Below are positions 13,464 to 20,798 of a stretch of DNA of 20,920 bases, piece after piece. Each line of letters opens with the position of its first letter. Within the stretch, counting starts at the first letter, position 1. A program made the position numbers and the translations under genes. Source of the DNA: Chitinophaga pinensis (GTDB lineage Bacteria; Bacteroidota; Bacteroidia; Flavobacteriales_D; Crocinitomicaceae); NCBI GenBank assembly GCA_945870115.1, contig CAMBRH010000014.1, forward strand, positions 1 through 20,920, given 5' to 3'. Under the pieces are notes generated by a model. It saw only the letters and a list, made by a program, of their open reading frames with translations. It had not been told where the DNA came from and ran no database searches.

Positions 13464-14288
13464 ATGGGTCTTAAAAAATTCAAGCCTACCACTCCAGGGC
13501 AAAGACACAAGATTAACAGCACTTATGCTGAGGTAACTACCAACATCCCTGAAAAGAGTTTGACGGAAGGTATCAGCAAGTCTGGTGGTCGTAACAATGA
13601 CGGTAGAATGACCATGAGGTATATTGGTGGTGGTCATAAACAAAAATACCGTATCATTGATTTTAAAAGAGACAAACAGGATATCCCTGCAACTGTCAAC
13701 ACGATTGAGTATGATCCAAATCGTACTGCTCGTATTGCATTGTTGTTTTATGCTGATGGTGAAAAACGATACATTATCGCACCAGATGGTTTAAAAGTTG
13801 GTGATACAGTTGTTTCAGGAAAAACTGCAACTCCTAATGTAGGAAATGCAATGTTTTTAAGTGATGTTCCACTTGGTACTGTAATTCATAACATTGAATT
13901 AAAACCAGGAAGAGGTGGAGCAGTAGCTAGAGGAGCTGGTACTTATGCTCAATTAAACGCTCGTGATGGTCGTTATGCAATCGTTAAAATGCCTTCTGGT
14001 GAAACTAGAATGATTTTAACAACTTGTTTAGCAACAATCGGATCTGTTTCAAATTCTGAGCACAGTTTAGTAGTGTCTGGTAAAGCTGGTCGTTCTCGTT
14101 GGTTAGGAAGAAGACCAAGAGTTCGTGGTGTAGTAATGAATCCTGTGGATCACCCAATGGGTGGTGGTGAAGGTAGAAATTCCGGAGGTCATCCAAGATC
14201 TCGTAACGGTATGCCTGCTAAAGGATACAAAACTCGTCAAAAGACTAAGTATTCAGATAAGTTTATTATTGAGAAAAGAAAAAAATAA
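13464..14288 (+). CDS. rplB: 50S ribosomal protein L2 (uL2), 274 aa
   Basis: L2 is the largest conserved 50S protein and is needed for subunit joining and peptidyl transferase activity. The N-terminus GLKKFKPTTPGQRHK, the block RMTMRYIGGGHKQKYRIIDF and the C-terminal GRRPRVRGVVMNPVDHP are standard. The most conserved loop reads NPVDHPMGGGEGR where E. coli has NPVDHPHGGGEGR, so one histidine is methionine; I believe this is common in the phylum. Length and position between rplW and rpsS are normal. Confidence 0.98.
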   Translation: MGLKKFKPTTPGQRHKINSTYAEVTTNIPEKSLTEGISKSGGRNNDGRMTMRYIGGGHKQKYRIIDFKRDKQDIPATVNTIEYDPNRTARIALLFYADGEKRYIIAPDGLKVGDTVVSGKTATPNVGNAMFLSDVPLGTVIHNIELKPGRGGAVARGAGTYAQLNARDGRYAIVKMPSGETRMILTTCLATIGSVSNSEHSLVVSGKAGRSRWLGRRPRVRGVVMNPVDHPMGGGEGRNSGGHPRSRNGMPAKGYKTRQKTKYSDKFIIEKRKK

Positions 14289-14291
14289 GAT

Positions 14292-14570
14292 ATGAGTAGA
14301 TCGTTAAAGAAACCGCCGTTTGTTCATTATAAGTTAATGAAACGCGTTGACGAAGCTCAAGCTTCAAAAAGTAAGGCTGTATTAAAAACATGGTCAAGAG
14401 CATCTACAATCACTCCAGATTTTGTTGGTTTGACAGTAGCTGTTCACAACGGGAATAAGTTTATTCCTGTATTCGTAACTGAAAACATGGTTGGACACAA
14501 GTTAGGTGAATTTTCACCAACTCGTAACTTCCGCGGTCACGGTGCAGATAAGAAAAATAAAAAACGATAA
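14292..14570 (+). CDS. rpsS: 30S ribosomal protein S19 (uS19), 92 aa
   Basis: S19 forms a complex with S13 in the 30S head and contacts the A-site tRNA. The sequence MSRSLKKPPFVHYKLMKRV, the central TWSRASTITPDFVGLTVAVHNG, read over residues about 33-54, and the end GEFSPTRNFRGHGADKKNKKR are all typical. It begins 3 bp after rplB and is followed by rplV after 12 bp. Confidence 0.98.
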   Translation: MSRSLKKPPFVHYKLMKRVDEAQASKSKAVLKTWSRASTITPDFVGLTVAVHNGNKFIPVFVTENMVGHKLGEFSPTRNFRGHGADKKNKKR

Positions 14571-14582
14571 TTTTTTAGTAAA

Positions 14583-14978
14583 ATGGGTGCTAGAAAAAGA
14601 ATCAGAGCTGAGAAATTGAAATCAGAGAAATTAACTACAGCTGTTGCTGGGTTAAAATCTTCTCCGATCGCTCCGAGAAAGATGAGATTAGTTGCAGATC
14701 TTGTAAGGGGAGTAGAAGTAAATAAAGCTCTAAATATATTGCAACATAATTCAAAATTTGCTTCAAAAAGTCTTGAGAAGTTATTGCGTTCAGCAATTGC
14801 TAATTGGGAACAAAAAAATGAAGGTAAAAGTTTGGAAGACGAAAAATTAGTTGTTAAATCAATTCAAGTTGATAGCGCAATGATGATGAAACGTATTCAA
14901 GCTGCACCTCAAGGAAGAGCTCATAGAATTAGAAAAAGATCTAACCACGTTACCATCATAGTTGATGGTGCTAAATAA
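14583..14978 (+). CDS. rplV: 50S ribosomal protein L22 (uL22), 131 aa
   Basis: L22 contacts all six domains of 23S rRNA, and its beta hairpin narrows the exit tunnel next to L4. Conserved parts are SPIAPRKMRLVADLVRGVEVN (about 26-46), the AIANWEQKN helix and the hairpin VDSAMMMKRIQAAPQGRAHR, which ends in RIRKRSNHVTIIV. The hairpin has normal length, so nothing points to tunnel changes of the macrolide-resistance kind. The N-terminal extension of about 20 residues is basic and includes MGARKRIRAEKLKSEKL. Confidence 0.97.
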   Translation: MGARKRIRAEKLKSEKLTTAVAGLKSSPIAPRKMRLVADLVRGVEVNKALNILQHNSKFASKSLEKLLRSAIANWEQKNEGKSLEDEKLVVKSIQVDSAMMMKRIQAAPQGRAHRIRKRSNHVTIIVDGAK

Positions 14979-14989
14979 GTAGAGATAAC

Positions 14990-15724
14990 ATGGGACAAAA
15001 GACAAATCCAATTGGAAATAGATTAGGTTACATCCATGGATGGGAATCTAACTGGTATGGAGGAAGAAATTACAAAGATAAAATCGTTGAAGACGATAAA
15101 ATTCGTAAATACTTAAATGCTCGTTTATCTAGAGCAAGTCTTTCAAAAATTATTATTGAAAGAACGCTTAAACTTGTTACTGTAACTATCAATACTGCAC
15201 GTCCAGGCGTAATTATTGGTAAAGGTGGTCAAGAAGTTGATAAACTTAAAGAAGAGTTAAAAAAATTAACTAAGAAAGAGATTCAAATCAACATCTTCGA
15301 AGTGAAACGTCCAGAATTGGATGCTCGCTTAGTTGCTGATGGAATCGCTAGACAGTTAGAAGCTCGTATATCTTTCCGTCGTGCAATCAAGATGGCTATT
15401 GCTTCTACGATGAGAATGGGTGCTGAAGGAATCAAAGTTAAAATATCAGGACGTTTAAACGGGGCAGAGATGGCTCGTTCAGAAATGTACAAAGAAGGAC
15501 GTACTCCGTTACATACGTTCCGAGCTGATATCGACTATTCTGTAGGTGAAGCCCTAACACAATATGGCCTTTTAGGTATTAAAGTGTGGATATGTAAAGG
15601 TGAAGTTTACGGAAAAAGAGATTTATCTCCAAACATTGGAATGGCGACAACAGCTGCAAAAGGTAGCAATGCACCATCTCAAGGGAATCGTAAGCCAATG
15701 CCGGCAAAAAGAAAGAAAAAGTAA
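14990..15724 (+). CDS. rpsC: 30S ribosomal protein S3 (uS3), 244 aa
   Basis: S3 lines the mRNA entry channel and contributes to the ribosome's helicase activity. The KH type II domain is clear with RPGVIIGKGGQEVDKLKEEL (about 66-85). The C-terminal domain has EGIKVKISGRLNGAEMARSE and WICKGEVYGKRDL. The tail is basic and ends MPAKRKKK. The start MGQKTNPIGNRLGYIHGWES is the standard one. Spacing to rplV is 11 bp and to rplP 20 bp. Confidence 0.98.
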   Translation: MGQKTNPIGNRLGYIHGWESNWYGGRNYKDKIVEDDKIRKYLNARLSRASLSKIIIERTLKLVTVTINTARPGVIIGKGGQEVDKLKEELKKLTKKEIQINIFEVKRPELDARLVADGIARQLEARISFRRAIKMAIASTMRMGAEGIKVKISGRLNGAEMARSEMYKEGRTPLHTFRADIDYSVGEALTQYGLLGIKVWICKGEVYGKRDLSPNIGMATTAAKGSNAPSQGNRKPMPAKRKKK

Positions 15725-15744
15725 CTAAATTAAAAAATTAAAAA

Positions 15745-16173
15745 ATGTTACAGCCAAAAAGAACCAAATTTAGAAGAGTTCAAAAAGGAAGAAACCGTGG
15801 TGAAGCTGAAAGAGGTAGCACTATTGCATTTGGATCTTTTGGATTAAAAACTTTGGAGCCAGGATGGATTACATCTAGACAAATTGAAGCTTCTCGTATC
15901 GCGGTTACACGTTTTATGAAAAGAGAAGGTCAAGTTTGGATTAGAATATTTCCAGACAAACCAGTAACATCTAAACCTGCAGAGGTAAGGATGGGTAAGG
16001 GTAAAGGTGCTCCAAGCCACTGGGTTGCAGTAGTTAAACCAGGTCGTATTATGTTTGAAGCTGACGGTGTTCCTTATGAAACAGCAAAAGAAGCTTTACG
16101 TTTAGCAGCTCAAAAACTTCCTGTAAAATGTAAATTCATTGTTCGCAATGATTATGTTGTACCAGGTAAATAA
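15745..16173 (+). CDS. rplP: 50S ribosomal protein L16 (uL16), 142 aa
   Basis: L16 sits beside the A site and helps tRNA accommodation. The sequence MLQPKRTKFRRVQKGRNRGE, the block WITSRQIEASRIAVTRFMKR and RMGKGKGAPSHWVAVVKPGR match the family throughout, and the length is normal. It precedes rpmC by 8 bp, as in most bacteria. Confidence 0.98.
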   Translation: MLQPKRTKFRRVQKGRNRGEAERGSTIAFGSFGLKTLEPGWITSRQIEASRIAVTRFMKREGQVWIRIFPDKPVTSKPAEVRMGKGKGAPSHWVAVVKPGRIMFEADGVPYETAKEALRLAAQKLPVKCKFIVRNDYVVPGK

Positions 16174-16181
16174 TTGATAAT

Positions 16182-16376
16182 ATGAAACAAGTAGAAATAA
16201 CTCAATTGTCAGGTGTAGATTTAAAAAGTAGAATCGTACTTTTTGAAGAAAAATACAGCAAAATGAAATTATCTCATAGCGTAACTCCAATGGAAAATCC
16301 ATTGCAAATTCGTTCATTGAGAAAATCTATTGCTAGACTGCAAACTGAATTGACTAAAAGAAACATTCAAGCTTAG
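16182..16376 (+). CDS. rpmC: 50S ribosomal protein L29 (uL29), 64 aa
   Basis: L29 is a small two-helix protein near the tunnel exit, where it neighbours L23. The sequence starts MKQVEITQLSGVDLKSRIVL and carries the family block MENPLQIRSLRKSIARLQTE. It is full length at 64 residues and lies between rplP and rpsQ as expected. The gap to rpsQ (24 bp) is A/T-rich with no visible structure. Confidence 0.97.
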   Translation: MKQVEITQLSGVDLKSRIVLFEEKYSKMKLSHSVTPMENPLQIRSLRKSIARLQTELTKRNIQA

Positions 16377-16400
16377 GCTTGATTTAAAAATTAGCTTCAC

Positions 16401-16658
16401 ATGGAAAAGCGTAATTTAAGAAAAGAAAAATTTGGTGTTGTTACCAGCGATAAAATGGAGAAATCCATCGTTGTTTCAGTAGAAAGAAAAGTAAAACATC
16501 CAAAATATGGTAAGTTTGTCAAAAAAACTACTAAATTTGTAGCCCACGACGAAACAAATGACTGTAATATCGGTGATACTGTTCGAATCATGGAAACAAG
16601 ACCATTGTCCAAAAATAAAAATTGGAGATTAGTAGAAATTGTTGAAAGAGCTAAATAA
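16401..16658 (+). CDS. rpsQ: 30S ribosomal protein S17 (uS17), 85 aa
   Basis: S17 is a primary 16S rRNA binder with an OB fold. It shows LRKEKFGVVTSDKMEKSIVV (5-24), HPKYGKFVKKTTKFVAHDE and the terminal IGDTVRIMETRPLSKNKNWR, all typical. Length and position are normal. rplN follows after 9 bp. Confidence 0.98.
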   Translation: MEKRNLRKEKFGVVTSDKMEKSIVVSVERKVKHPKYGKFVKKTTKFVAHDETNDCNIGDTVRIMETRPLSKNKNWRLVEIVERAK

Positions 16659-16667
16659 AATTAAGTA

Positions 16668-17036
16668 ATGATACAACAAGAGTCAAGACTTTCAGTAGCA
16701 GATAACTCTGGAGCAAAAGAAGTGTTATGTATCCGCGTATTAGGCGGTACAAAACGTAGATATGCATCCGTAGGAGATAAAATCGTAGTTGCTGTAAAGA
16801 GCGCAATGCCCTCTGGAGCCGTAAAAAAAGGATCGGTTGCCAAGGCTGTGGTAGTAAGAACAAGAAAAGAAGTACGTAGAGCTGATGGTTCATACATTCG
16901 TTTCGATGATAATGCTGTGGTTATTCTTAACCAAGCAGGGGAAATGAGAGGAACTCGTATATTCGGACCTGTTGCACGTGAGCTTCGTGAGAAGAATTAC
17001 ATGAAAATTGTTTCACTTGCACCTGAGGTACTTTAA
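16668..17036 (+). CDS. rplN: 50S ribosomal protein L14 (uL14), 122 aa
   Basis: L14 lies at the subunit interface, forms bridges to the 30S subunit and is the binding site of the silencing factor RsfS. The family length of 122 is exact. Hallmarks are MIQQESRLSVADNSGAKEVL, GGTKRRYASVGDKIVVAVK, RADGSYIRFDDNAVVILN and GTRIFGPVARELR. No oddities. Confidence 0.98.
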   Translation: MIQQESRLSVADNSGAKEVLCIRVLGGTKRRYASVGDKIVVAVKSAMPSGAVKKGSVAKAVVVRTRKEVRRADGSYIRFDDNAVVILNQAGEMRGTRIFGPVARELREKNYMKIVSLAPEVL

Positions 17037-17050
17037 AATTAGTGGAAATT

Positions 17051-17371
17051 ATGCAAAAGAAATTACACATTAAAGTAGGAGACACCGTTAAGATATTAAG
17101 TGGTGAATCTCGTAAGCAAGAAGGAAAAATTCTTAAAATTGACAAGAAAAAGGACCGTGCAATAATTGAAGGTATTAACATGATTAAGAAACATGCTAAA
17201 CCAAGTGCTGCAAATCCTGAAGGAGGAATTATTGATGTTGAAGGAACAATTCACATTTCTAACCTTATGGTTGTCAATAAAGGTGTTGCTTCTCGTGTTG
17301 GCCGTAAAGCTAACAGCGAAGGAAAATTAGTACGTTACTCTAAAAAGTCAGGGGAAGAAATTAAATCATGA
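17051..17371 (+). CDS. rplX: 50S ribosomal protein L24 (uL24), 106 aa
   Basis: L24 starts 50S assembly by binding the 5' end of 23S rRNA. The KOW motif is seen in KVGDTVKILSGESRKQEGKI, followed by INMIKKHAKPSAANPEGGII. The frame also has an upstream GTG at 17042 that would add three residues, but the ATG at 17051 (MQKKLHIKVGD) gives the normal N-terminus. The last codons overlap rplE as ATGA (17368-17371), so the two are translationally coupled. This is the only overlap in the ribosomal array. Confidence 0.97.
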   Translation: MQKKLHIKVGDTVKILSGESRKQEGKILKIDKKKDRAIIEGINMIKKHAKPSAANPEGGIIDVEGTIHISNLMVVNKGVASRVGRKANSEGKLVRYSKKSGEEIKS

Positions 17372-17919
17372 AATACACACCAAGACTAAAGGAAAAGTAT
17401 GCTCAGGAAATAATTCCTGCACTTACTGAAAAATTTGGGTACAAAACCGTTATGCGTGTACCTAAATTAACTAAAATTGTTTTAAGCCAAGGTATTGGTG
17501 ATGCAGTTGCAGATAAAAAACTAATCGACAATGCTATTGTTGAAATGTCAAGAATCGCAGGGCAAAAAGCAATTTCAACGAATTCTAAAAAAGATATCTC
17601 AAATTTCAAATTACGTAAAGGAATGCCAATTGGTACGAAAGTAACTTTACGTGGTGAAAAGATGTATGATTTTTTAGATCGTTTTATTTCAATCGCTTTG
17701 CCAAGAACACGTGATTTTCGTGGAATTAGCTCAAAAGGATTTGATGGTAGAGGTAACTTTAATTTAGGTATTAAAGAGCAAATCATCTTCCCAGAGATTG
17801 ATATTGATAAAGTTAATCGTATCTTAGGAATGGATATTACTTTCGTTACTTCAGCTGATAGTGACGAAGAAGGTATTGCATTATTAGATGCATTTGGTTT
17901 TCCATTTATTAAAAAATAA
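17368..17919 (+). CDS. rplE: 50S ribosomal protein L5 (uL5), 183 aa
   Basis: L5 carries 5S rRNA into the central protuberance together with L18 and contacts P-site tRNA. Conserved blocks: MRVPKLTKIVLSQGIGDAV, KDISNFKLRKGMPIGTKVTL, RDFRGISSKGFDGRGNFNLG and the end DEEGIALLDAFGFPF. The length is normal. Its start overlaps the rplX stop, and rpsN follows after 6 bp. Confidence 0.98.
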   Translation: MKYTPRLKEKYAQEIIPALTEKFGYKTVMRVPKLTKIVLSQGIGDAVADKKLIDNAIVEMSRIAGQKAISTNSKKDISNFKLRKGMPIGTKVTLRGEKMYDFLDRFISIALPRTRDFRGISSKGFDGRGNFNLGIKEQIIFPEIDIDKVNRILGMDITFVTSADSDEEGIALLDAFGFPFIKK

Positions 17920-17925
17920 GAAAAG

Positions 17926-18240
17926 ATGGCTAAAGAATCAATGAAAGCGCGTGAGCGTAAAAGAGAAAGAATGGTTGTTAAAGATGCTGCGAAAAGAGCT
18001 GCTTTGGTAACAATTTTAAAATCTTCAAGTACTGATGAGGCAATTGTAGCTCAAAAATGGGATGCAATGATGGCGATTCAGAAACTTCCTGCTAACGGAG
18101 CTAAAATCCGTCTTCACAATCGTTGTGGATTAACAGGTCGTCCAAGAGGATATATGCGTCAGTTTGGTCTTTCAAGGGTAACATTCCGTGAAATGGCATT
18201 AGCTGGTAAAATCCCAGGAATTAAAAAATCAAGTTGGTAA
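17926..18240 (+). CDS. rpsN: 30S ribosomal protein S14 (uS14), zinc-independent, 104 aa
   Basis: S14 assembles into the 30S head late and binds near S3 and S10. The C-terminal half (RLHNRCGLTGRPRGYMRQFG, then LSRVTFREMALAGKIPGIKK) is the family signature. The two CxxC zinc-binding pairs of the short type are missing, so this is the zinc-independent form. At 104 residues it is about 15 longer than the roughly 89-residue S14 I would expect for Bacteroidota; the extra length is in the middle, around SSSTDEAIVAQKWDAMM. This makes it closer in size to the E. coli protein. It sits 6 bp after rplE. Confidence 0.97.
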   Translation: MAKESMKARERKRERMVVKDAAKRAALVTILKSSSTDEAIVAQKWDAMMAIQKLPANGAKIRLHNRCGLTGRPRGYMRQFGLSRVTFREMALAGKIPGIKKSSW

Positions 18241-18258
18241 TAAATTATTAGGAATATT

Positions 18259-18657
18259 ATGAATACAGATCCTATAGCAGATTTCCTTACTAGAATTAGA
18301 AATGCAAGTAGTGCTAATTTGAAAATGGTTGAAATACCAGCTTCAAATGTGAAAAAAGCCATGACCCAAATTTTATTTGATCAAGGTTACATTATGAATT
18401 TCAAATTCGAAGATGATGGAATCCAAGGAAGCATCAAAATTGCTTTAAAGTACAACCAGTCAACAAAAGTTCCAGCAATTACAAAATTGGAAAGAGCTTC
18501 AAGACCAGGTTTAAGAAAATATAACGGTGCTGCCGAATTACCAAGAGTTTTAAATGGTTTAGGTATTGCAATCGTTTCTACTTCTTTAGGTGTTATCACT
18601 GATAAAGAAGCTAGAGCAAAAAATGTAGGCGGAGAAGTTCTTTGCTACGTATATTAA
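18259..18657 (+). CDS. rpsH: 30S ribosomal protein S8 (uS8), 132 aa
   Basis: S8 is a core 16S rRNA-binding protein of the 30S platform side; in enterobacteria it represses the spc operon. The family signature is the C-terminal GLGIAIVSTSLGVITDKEAR. The N-terminus MNTDPIADFLTRIRNASSAN is standard, and the protein is full length. I see no copy of the S8 target helix near rplE, where E. coli has it, but I could not fold the RNA. Confidence 0.98.
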   Translation: MNTDPIADFLTRIRNASSANLKMVEIPASNVKKAMTQILFDQGYIMNFKFEDDGIQGSIKIALKYNQSTKVPAITKLERASRPGLRKYNGAAELPRVLNGLGIAIVSTSLGVITDKEARAKNVGGEVLCYVY

Positions 18658-18676
18658 TTAATTAACTTTCGTTAAA

Positions 18677-19231
18677 ATGTCAAGGATAGGTAAATCCCCA
18701 ATTACGATCCCGAGTGGAGTAGAAGTGAAGTTGGACGGAAACATTGTTTCTGTTAAAGGTTCGAAAGGTACTTTAGCTCAAGATATTGAATCTTGTGTTA
18801 CAGTAACTATCGACGGAAACATTATCACATTAAGCCGCGAATCAGACGCACCGAATCATAGAGCAAAGCACGGTTTATACCGTTCTTTAATCTGTAATAT
18901 GATTACAGGTGTTTCAGAAGGGTACAAAAAGGAATTAGAAGTTATTGGTGTTGGTTATCGTGCTGTTGCAACAGGTCAACTGTTGGAATTGTCATTAGGA
19001 TATTCTCACCCAATTGCTATCGAACTTCCGAAAGAAATTACGGTAACCGCAGATACCCAAAAGGGTAAAGCGCCAATTGTAACTTTAATGTCACATGATA
19101 AACAATTGATTGGACAAGTTGCTGCCAAAATTCGTTCCCTTCGTAAGCCTGAACCATACAAAGGTAAAGGAGTTAGATTTGTAGGTGAAGAAGTAAGAAG
19201 AAAAGCTGGTAAATCTGCAGGTAAAAAATAA
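18677..19231 (+). CDS. rplF: 50S ribosomal protein L6 (uL6), 184 aa
   Basis: L6 binds helix 97 near the sarcin-ricin loop where elongation factors dock. The sequence has MSRIGKSPITIPSGVEVKLD, RSLICNMITGVSEGYKKELE, GVGYRA and the C-terminal signature PEPYKGKGVRFVGEEVRRKA. The two-domain architecture and length are normal. It lies between rpsH (19 bp) and rplR (11 bp). Confidence 0.98.
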   Translation: MSRIGKSPITIPSGVEVKLDGNIVSVKGSKGTLAQDIESCVTVTIDGNIITLSRESDAPNHRAKHGLYRSLICNMITGVSEGYKKELEVIGVGYRAVATGQLLELSLGYSHPIAIELPKEITVTADTQKGKAPIVTLMSHDKQLIGQVAAKIRSLRKPEPYKGKGVRFVGEEVRRKAGKSAGKK

Positions 19232-19242
19232 TTTTAAGAATC

Positions 19243-19596
19243 ATGGCATTTAGTAAAATAAACAGAAGAGCAAAAATCAAAAGAAGAATCAGAAAGAAAA
19301 TTACTGGTTCAGCTCAATCGCCTCGTTTAACTGTATTTCGCAGTAACAAACAAATTTATGCTCAATTAATTGATGACTCTAAAGGAATCACTTTAGCATC
19401 TGCAACCTCTTATAACAATAAAGCTGCTGACAAACTTGCAAAAATTAGTCAAGCTGCTGTAGTTGGTAAAGAAATCGCAGAAAAAGCAATTAAAGCAGGT
19501 ATTTCATCCGTTGTATTTGATAGAAATGGATATTTATACCACGGAAGAGTAAAATCATTAGCTGACTCTGCAAGAGAAGGCGGACTTAAATTTTAA
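19243..19596 (+). CDS. rplR: 50S ribosomal protein L18 (uL18), 117 aa
   Basis: L18 binds 5S rRNA and with L5 forms the central protuberance. The basic N-terminus MAFSKINRRAKIKRRIRKKI is followed by PRLTVFRSNKQIYAQLIDD, VGKEIAEKAIKAGISSVVFD and the end GYLYHGRVKSLADSAREGGL. The length is normal. rpsE begins 5 bp later. Confidence 0.98.
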   Translation: MAFSKINRRAKIKRRIRKKITGSAQSPRLTVFRSNKQIYAQLIDDSKGITLASATSYNNKAADKLAKISQAAVVGKEIAEKAIKAGISSVVFDRNGYLYHGRVKSLADSAREGGLKF

Positions 19597-19601
19597 TAAC
19601 G

Positions 19602-20120
19602 ATGGCAACACAATTAGTAAATAGAGTAAAATCTGCTGACATCGAGTTGAAAGACAAATTAGTATCTGTTAACCGTGTAACGAAAGTTACTAAAGGTGGA
19701 CGTACTTTTAGTTTCTCAGCAATCGTTGTTGTAGGAGATGAAAATGGAATCGTTGGTCACGGTCTTGGAAAAGCTAAAGAAGTAACTGAAGCAATTACAA
19801 AAGGTATTGACGATGCAAAAAAGAACTTAATTAAAGTTCCAATTTTAAAAGGAACTGTTCCTCATTCTCAAAAAGGGAAATTCGGAGGTGCACAAGTTCT
19901 ACTTAAACCAGCAACTAATGGTACAGGTGTAATTGCAGGAGGTGCAATGCGTGCAGTATTAGAAAGTGTTGGAGTTCATAACGTTTTAGCTAAATCGCAA
20001 GGGTCTTCAAACCCTCACAACGTAATTAAAGCAACTATTGATGCACTTTCTCAAATGAGAGATGCAGTTCAAGTTGCAAAACAACGTGGAATTAGCTTGG
20101 ATAAAGTGTTTAACGGTTAA
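19602..20120 (+). CDS. rpsE: 30S ribosomal protein S5 (uS5), 172 aa
   Basis: S5 lies at the mRNA entry side and affects accuracy and helicase activity together with S3 and S4. The double-stranded-RNA-binding-like N-terminal domain shows LVSVNRVTKVTKGGRTFSFS and GIVGHGLGKAKEVTEAITKG. The C-terminal domain shows GTGVIAGGAMRAVLESVGVH and LAKSQGSSNPHNVIKATIDA. The loop bearing usual spectinomycin-resistance sites (VTKVTKGGR) appears intact. Confidence 0.98.
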   Translation: MATQLVNRVKSADIELKDKLVSVNRVTKVTKGGRTFSFSAIVVVGDENGIVGHGLGKAKEVTEAITKGIDDAKKNLIKVPILKGTVPHSQKGKFGGAQVLLKPATNGTGVIAGGAMRAVLESVGVHNVLAKSQGSSNPHNVIKATIDALSQMRDAVQVAKQRGISLDKVFNG

Positions 20121-20130
20121 TATTTCGAAC

Positions 20131-20307
20131 ATGGCTATTATAAAAATACAGCAAGTAAGAAGTGCTATTAAACGTCCAGCTGTTCAAAAAGCTACGATTA
20201 AAGCCCTAGGATTTAGAAAATTAAATCAAGTAATTGAAAAAGAGGGAACACCTCAAATCCTTGGAATGATAAAAAAAGTACAACATTTGTTAAAAGTTGT
20301 TGAGTAG
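20131..20307 (+). CDS. rpmD: 50S ribosomal protein L30 (uL30), 58 aa
   Basis: L30 is a small 50S protein that binds 23S rRNA near the factor-binding side. The sequence MAIIKIQQVRSAIKRPAVQK, then TIKALGFRKLNQVIEKEGTP and IKKVQHLLKVVE, is the standard bacterial short form. The frame is open back to 20062, but that part overlaps rpsE and is not L30-like. The ATG at 20131 gives the normal length of 58 residues and leaves a 10-bp gap. Confidence 0.97.
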   Translation: MAIIKIQQVRSAIKRPAVQKATIKALGFRKLNQVIEKEGTPQILGMIKKVQHLLKVVE

Positions 20308-20327
20308 AATCTTTAAACCGAAGAAAA

Positions 20328-20774
20328 ATGAATTTAAATAATTTAACTCCAGCAAAAGGTTCAGTTAAGAGTGTAAAAAGAATCGCTCGTGGACAAGGAT
20401 CTGGTCACGGTGGGACATCTACTCGTGGACATAAAGGAGCGAAATCAAGATCGGGGTATAGCTCGAAAATTGGTTTCGAAGGTGGTCAAATGCCACTACA
20501 AAGACGTGTACCTAAATTTGGGTTTAAAAATATTAATCGCGTTGAATATAAAGCTATTAATTTAGATATTATTCAATCATTAATAGATCGTAAAAATGTA
20601 ACGGAAATTAATCCTGAAGTTTTACGCGATAATGGACTTATATCTAGAAATGACTTAGTGAAAATCTTAGGTCGTGGAGAGTTAAAAGGTAAAATTAATG
20701 TAACAGCACACAAGTTCTCAATTACTGCGAAATCAGGAATTGAATCACAAGGTGGTGTTTGTTCAGAAATTTAA
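20328..20774 (+). CDS. rplO: 50S ribosomal protein L15 (uL15), 148 aa
   Basis: L15 is an assembly protein of the 50S core. The N-terminal half is the usual glycine- and arginine-rich extension (MNLNNLTPAKGSVKSVKRIA, GQGSGHGGTSTRGHKGAKSR, FEGGQMPLQRRVPKFGF). The globular C-terminal part ends KINVTAHKFSITAKSGIESQ and GGVCSEI. The length is normal. A promoter-like box overlaps and follows its stop codon, ahead of secY. Confidence 0.98.
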   Translation: MNLNNLTPAKGSVKSVKRIARGQGSGHGGTSTRGHKGAKSRSGYSSKIGFEGGQMPLQRRVPKFGFKNINRVEYKAINLDIIQSLIDRKNVTEINPEVLRDNGLISRNDLVKILGRGELKGKINVTAHKFSITAKSGIESQGGVCSEI

Positions 20775-20775
20775 T

Positions 20776-20783
20776 TAACTTTG
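20776..20783 (+). promoter_or_regulatory. Candidate internal -7 box (TAACTTTG) before secY
   Basis: TAACTTTG followed by CAC matches the Bacteroidota TAnnTTTG box and starts 2 bp after the rplO stop. It would place a transcription start about 10 nt before the secY ATG at 20799. The nearest upstream TTTG (20758-20761) is 14 bp away instead of about 19, so the -33 element is poor. It may let secY be transcribed apart from the ribosomal genes. Confidence 0.4.
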
Positions 20784-20798
20784 CACACTTTTTAAGAC

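Noticed and set aside
13152..13643. 163-codon minus-strand open frame opposite rplW and rplB
   Set aside because: It lies entirely antisense to two clear ribosomal genes and its cysteine- and phenylalanine-rich sequence looks like a frame shadow.
17403..17786. 127-codon minus-strand open frame opposite rplE
   Set aside because: Fully inside rplE on the other strand, with no recognisable features.
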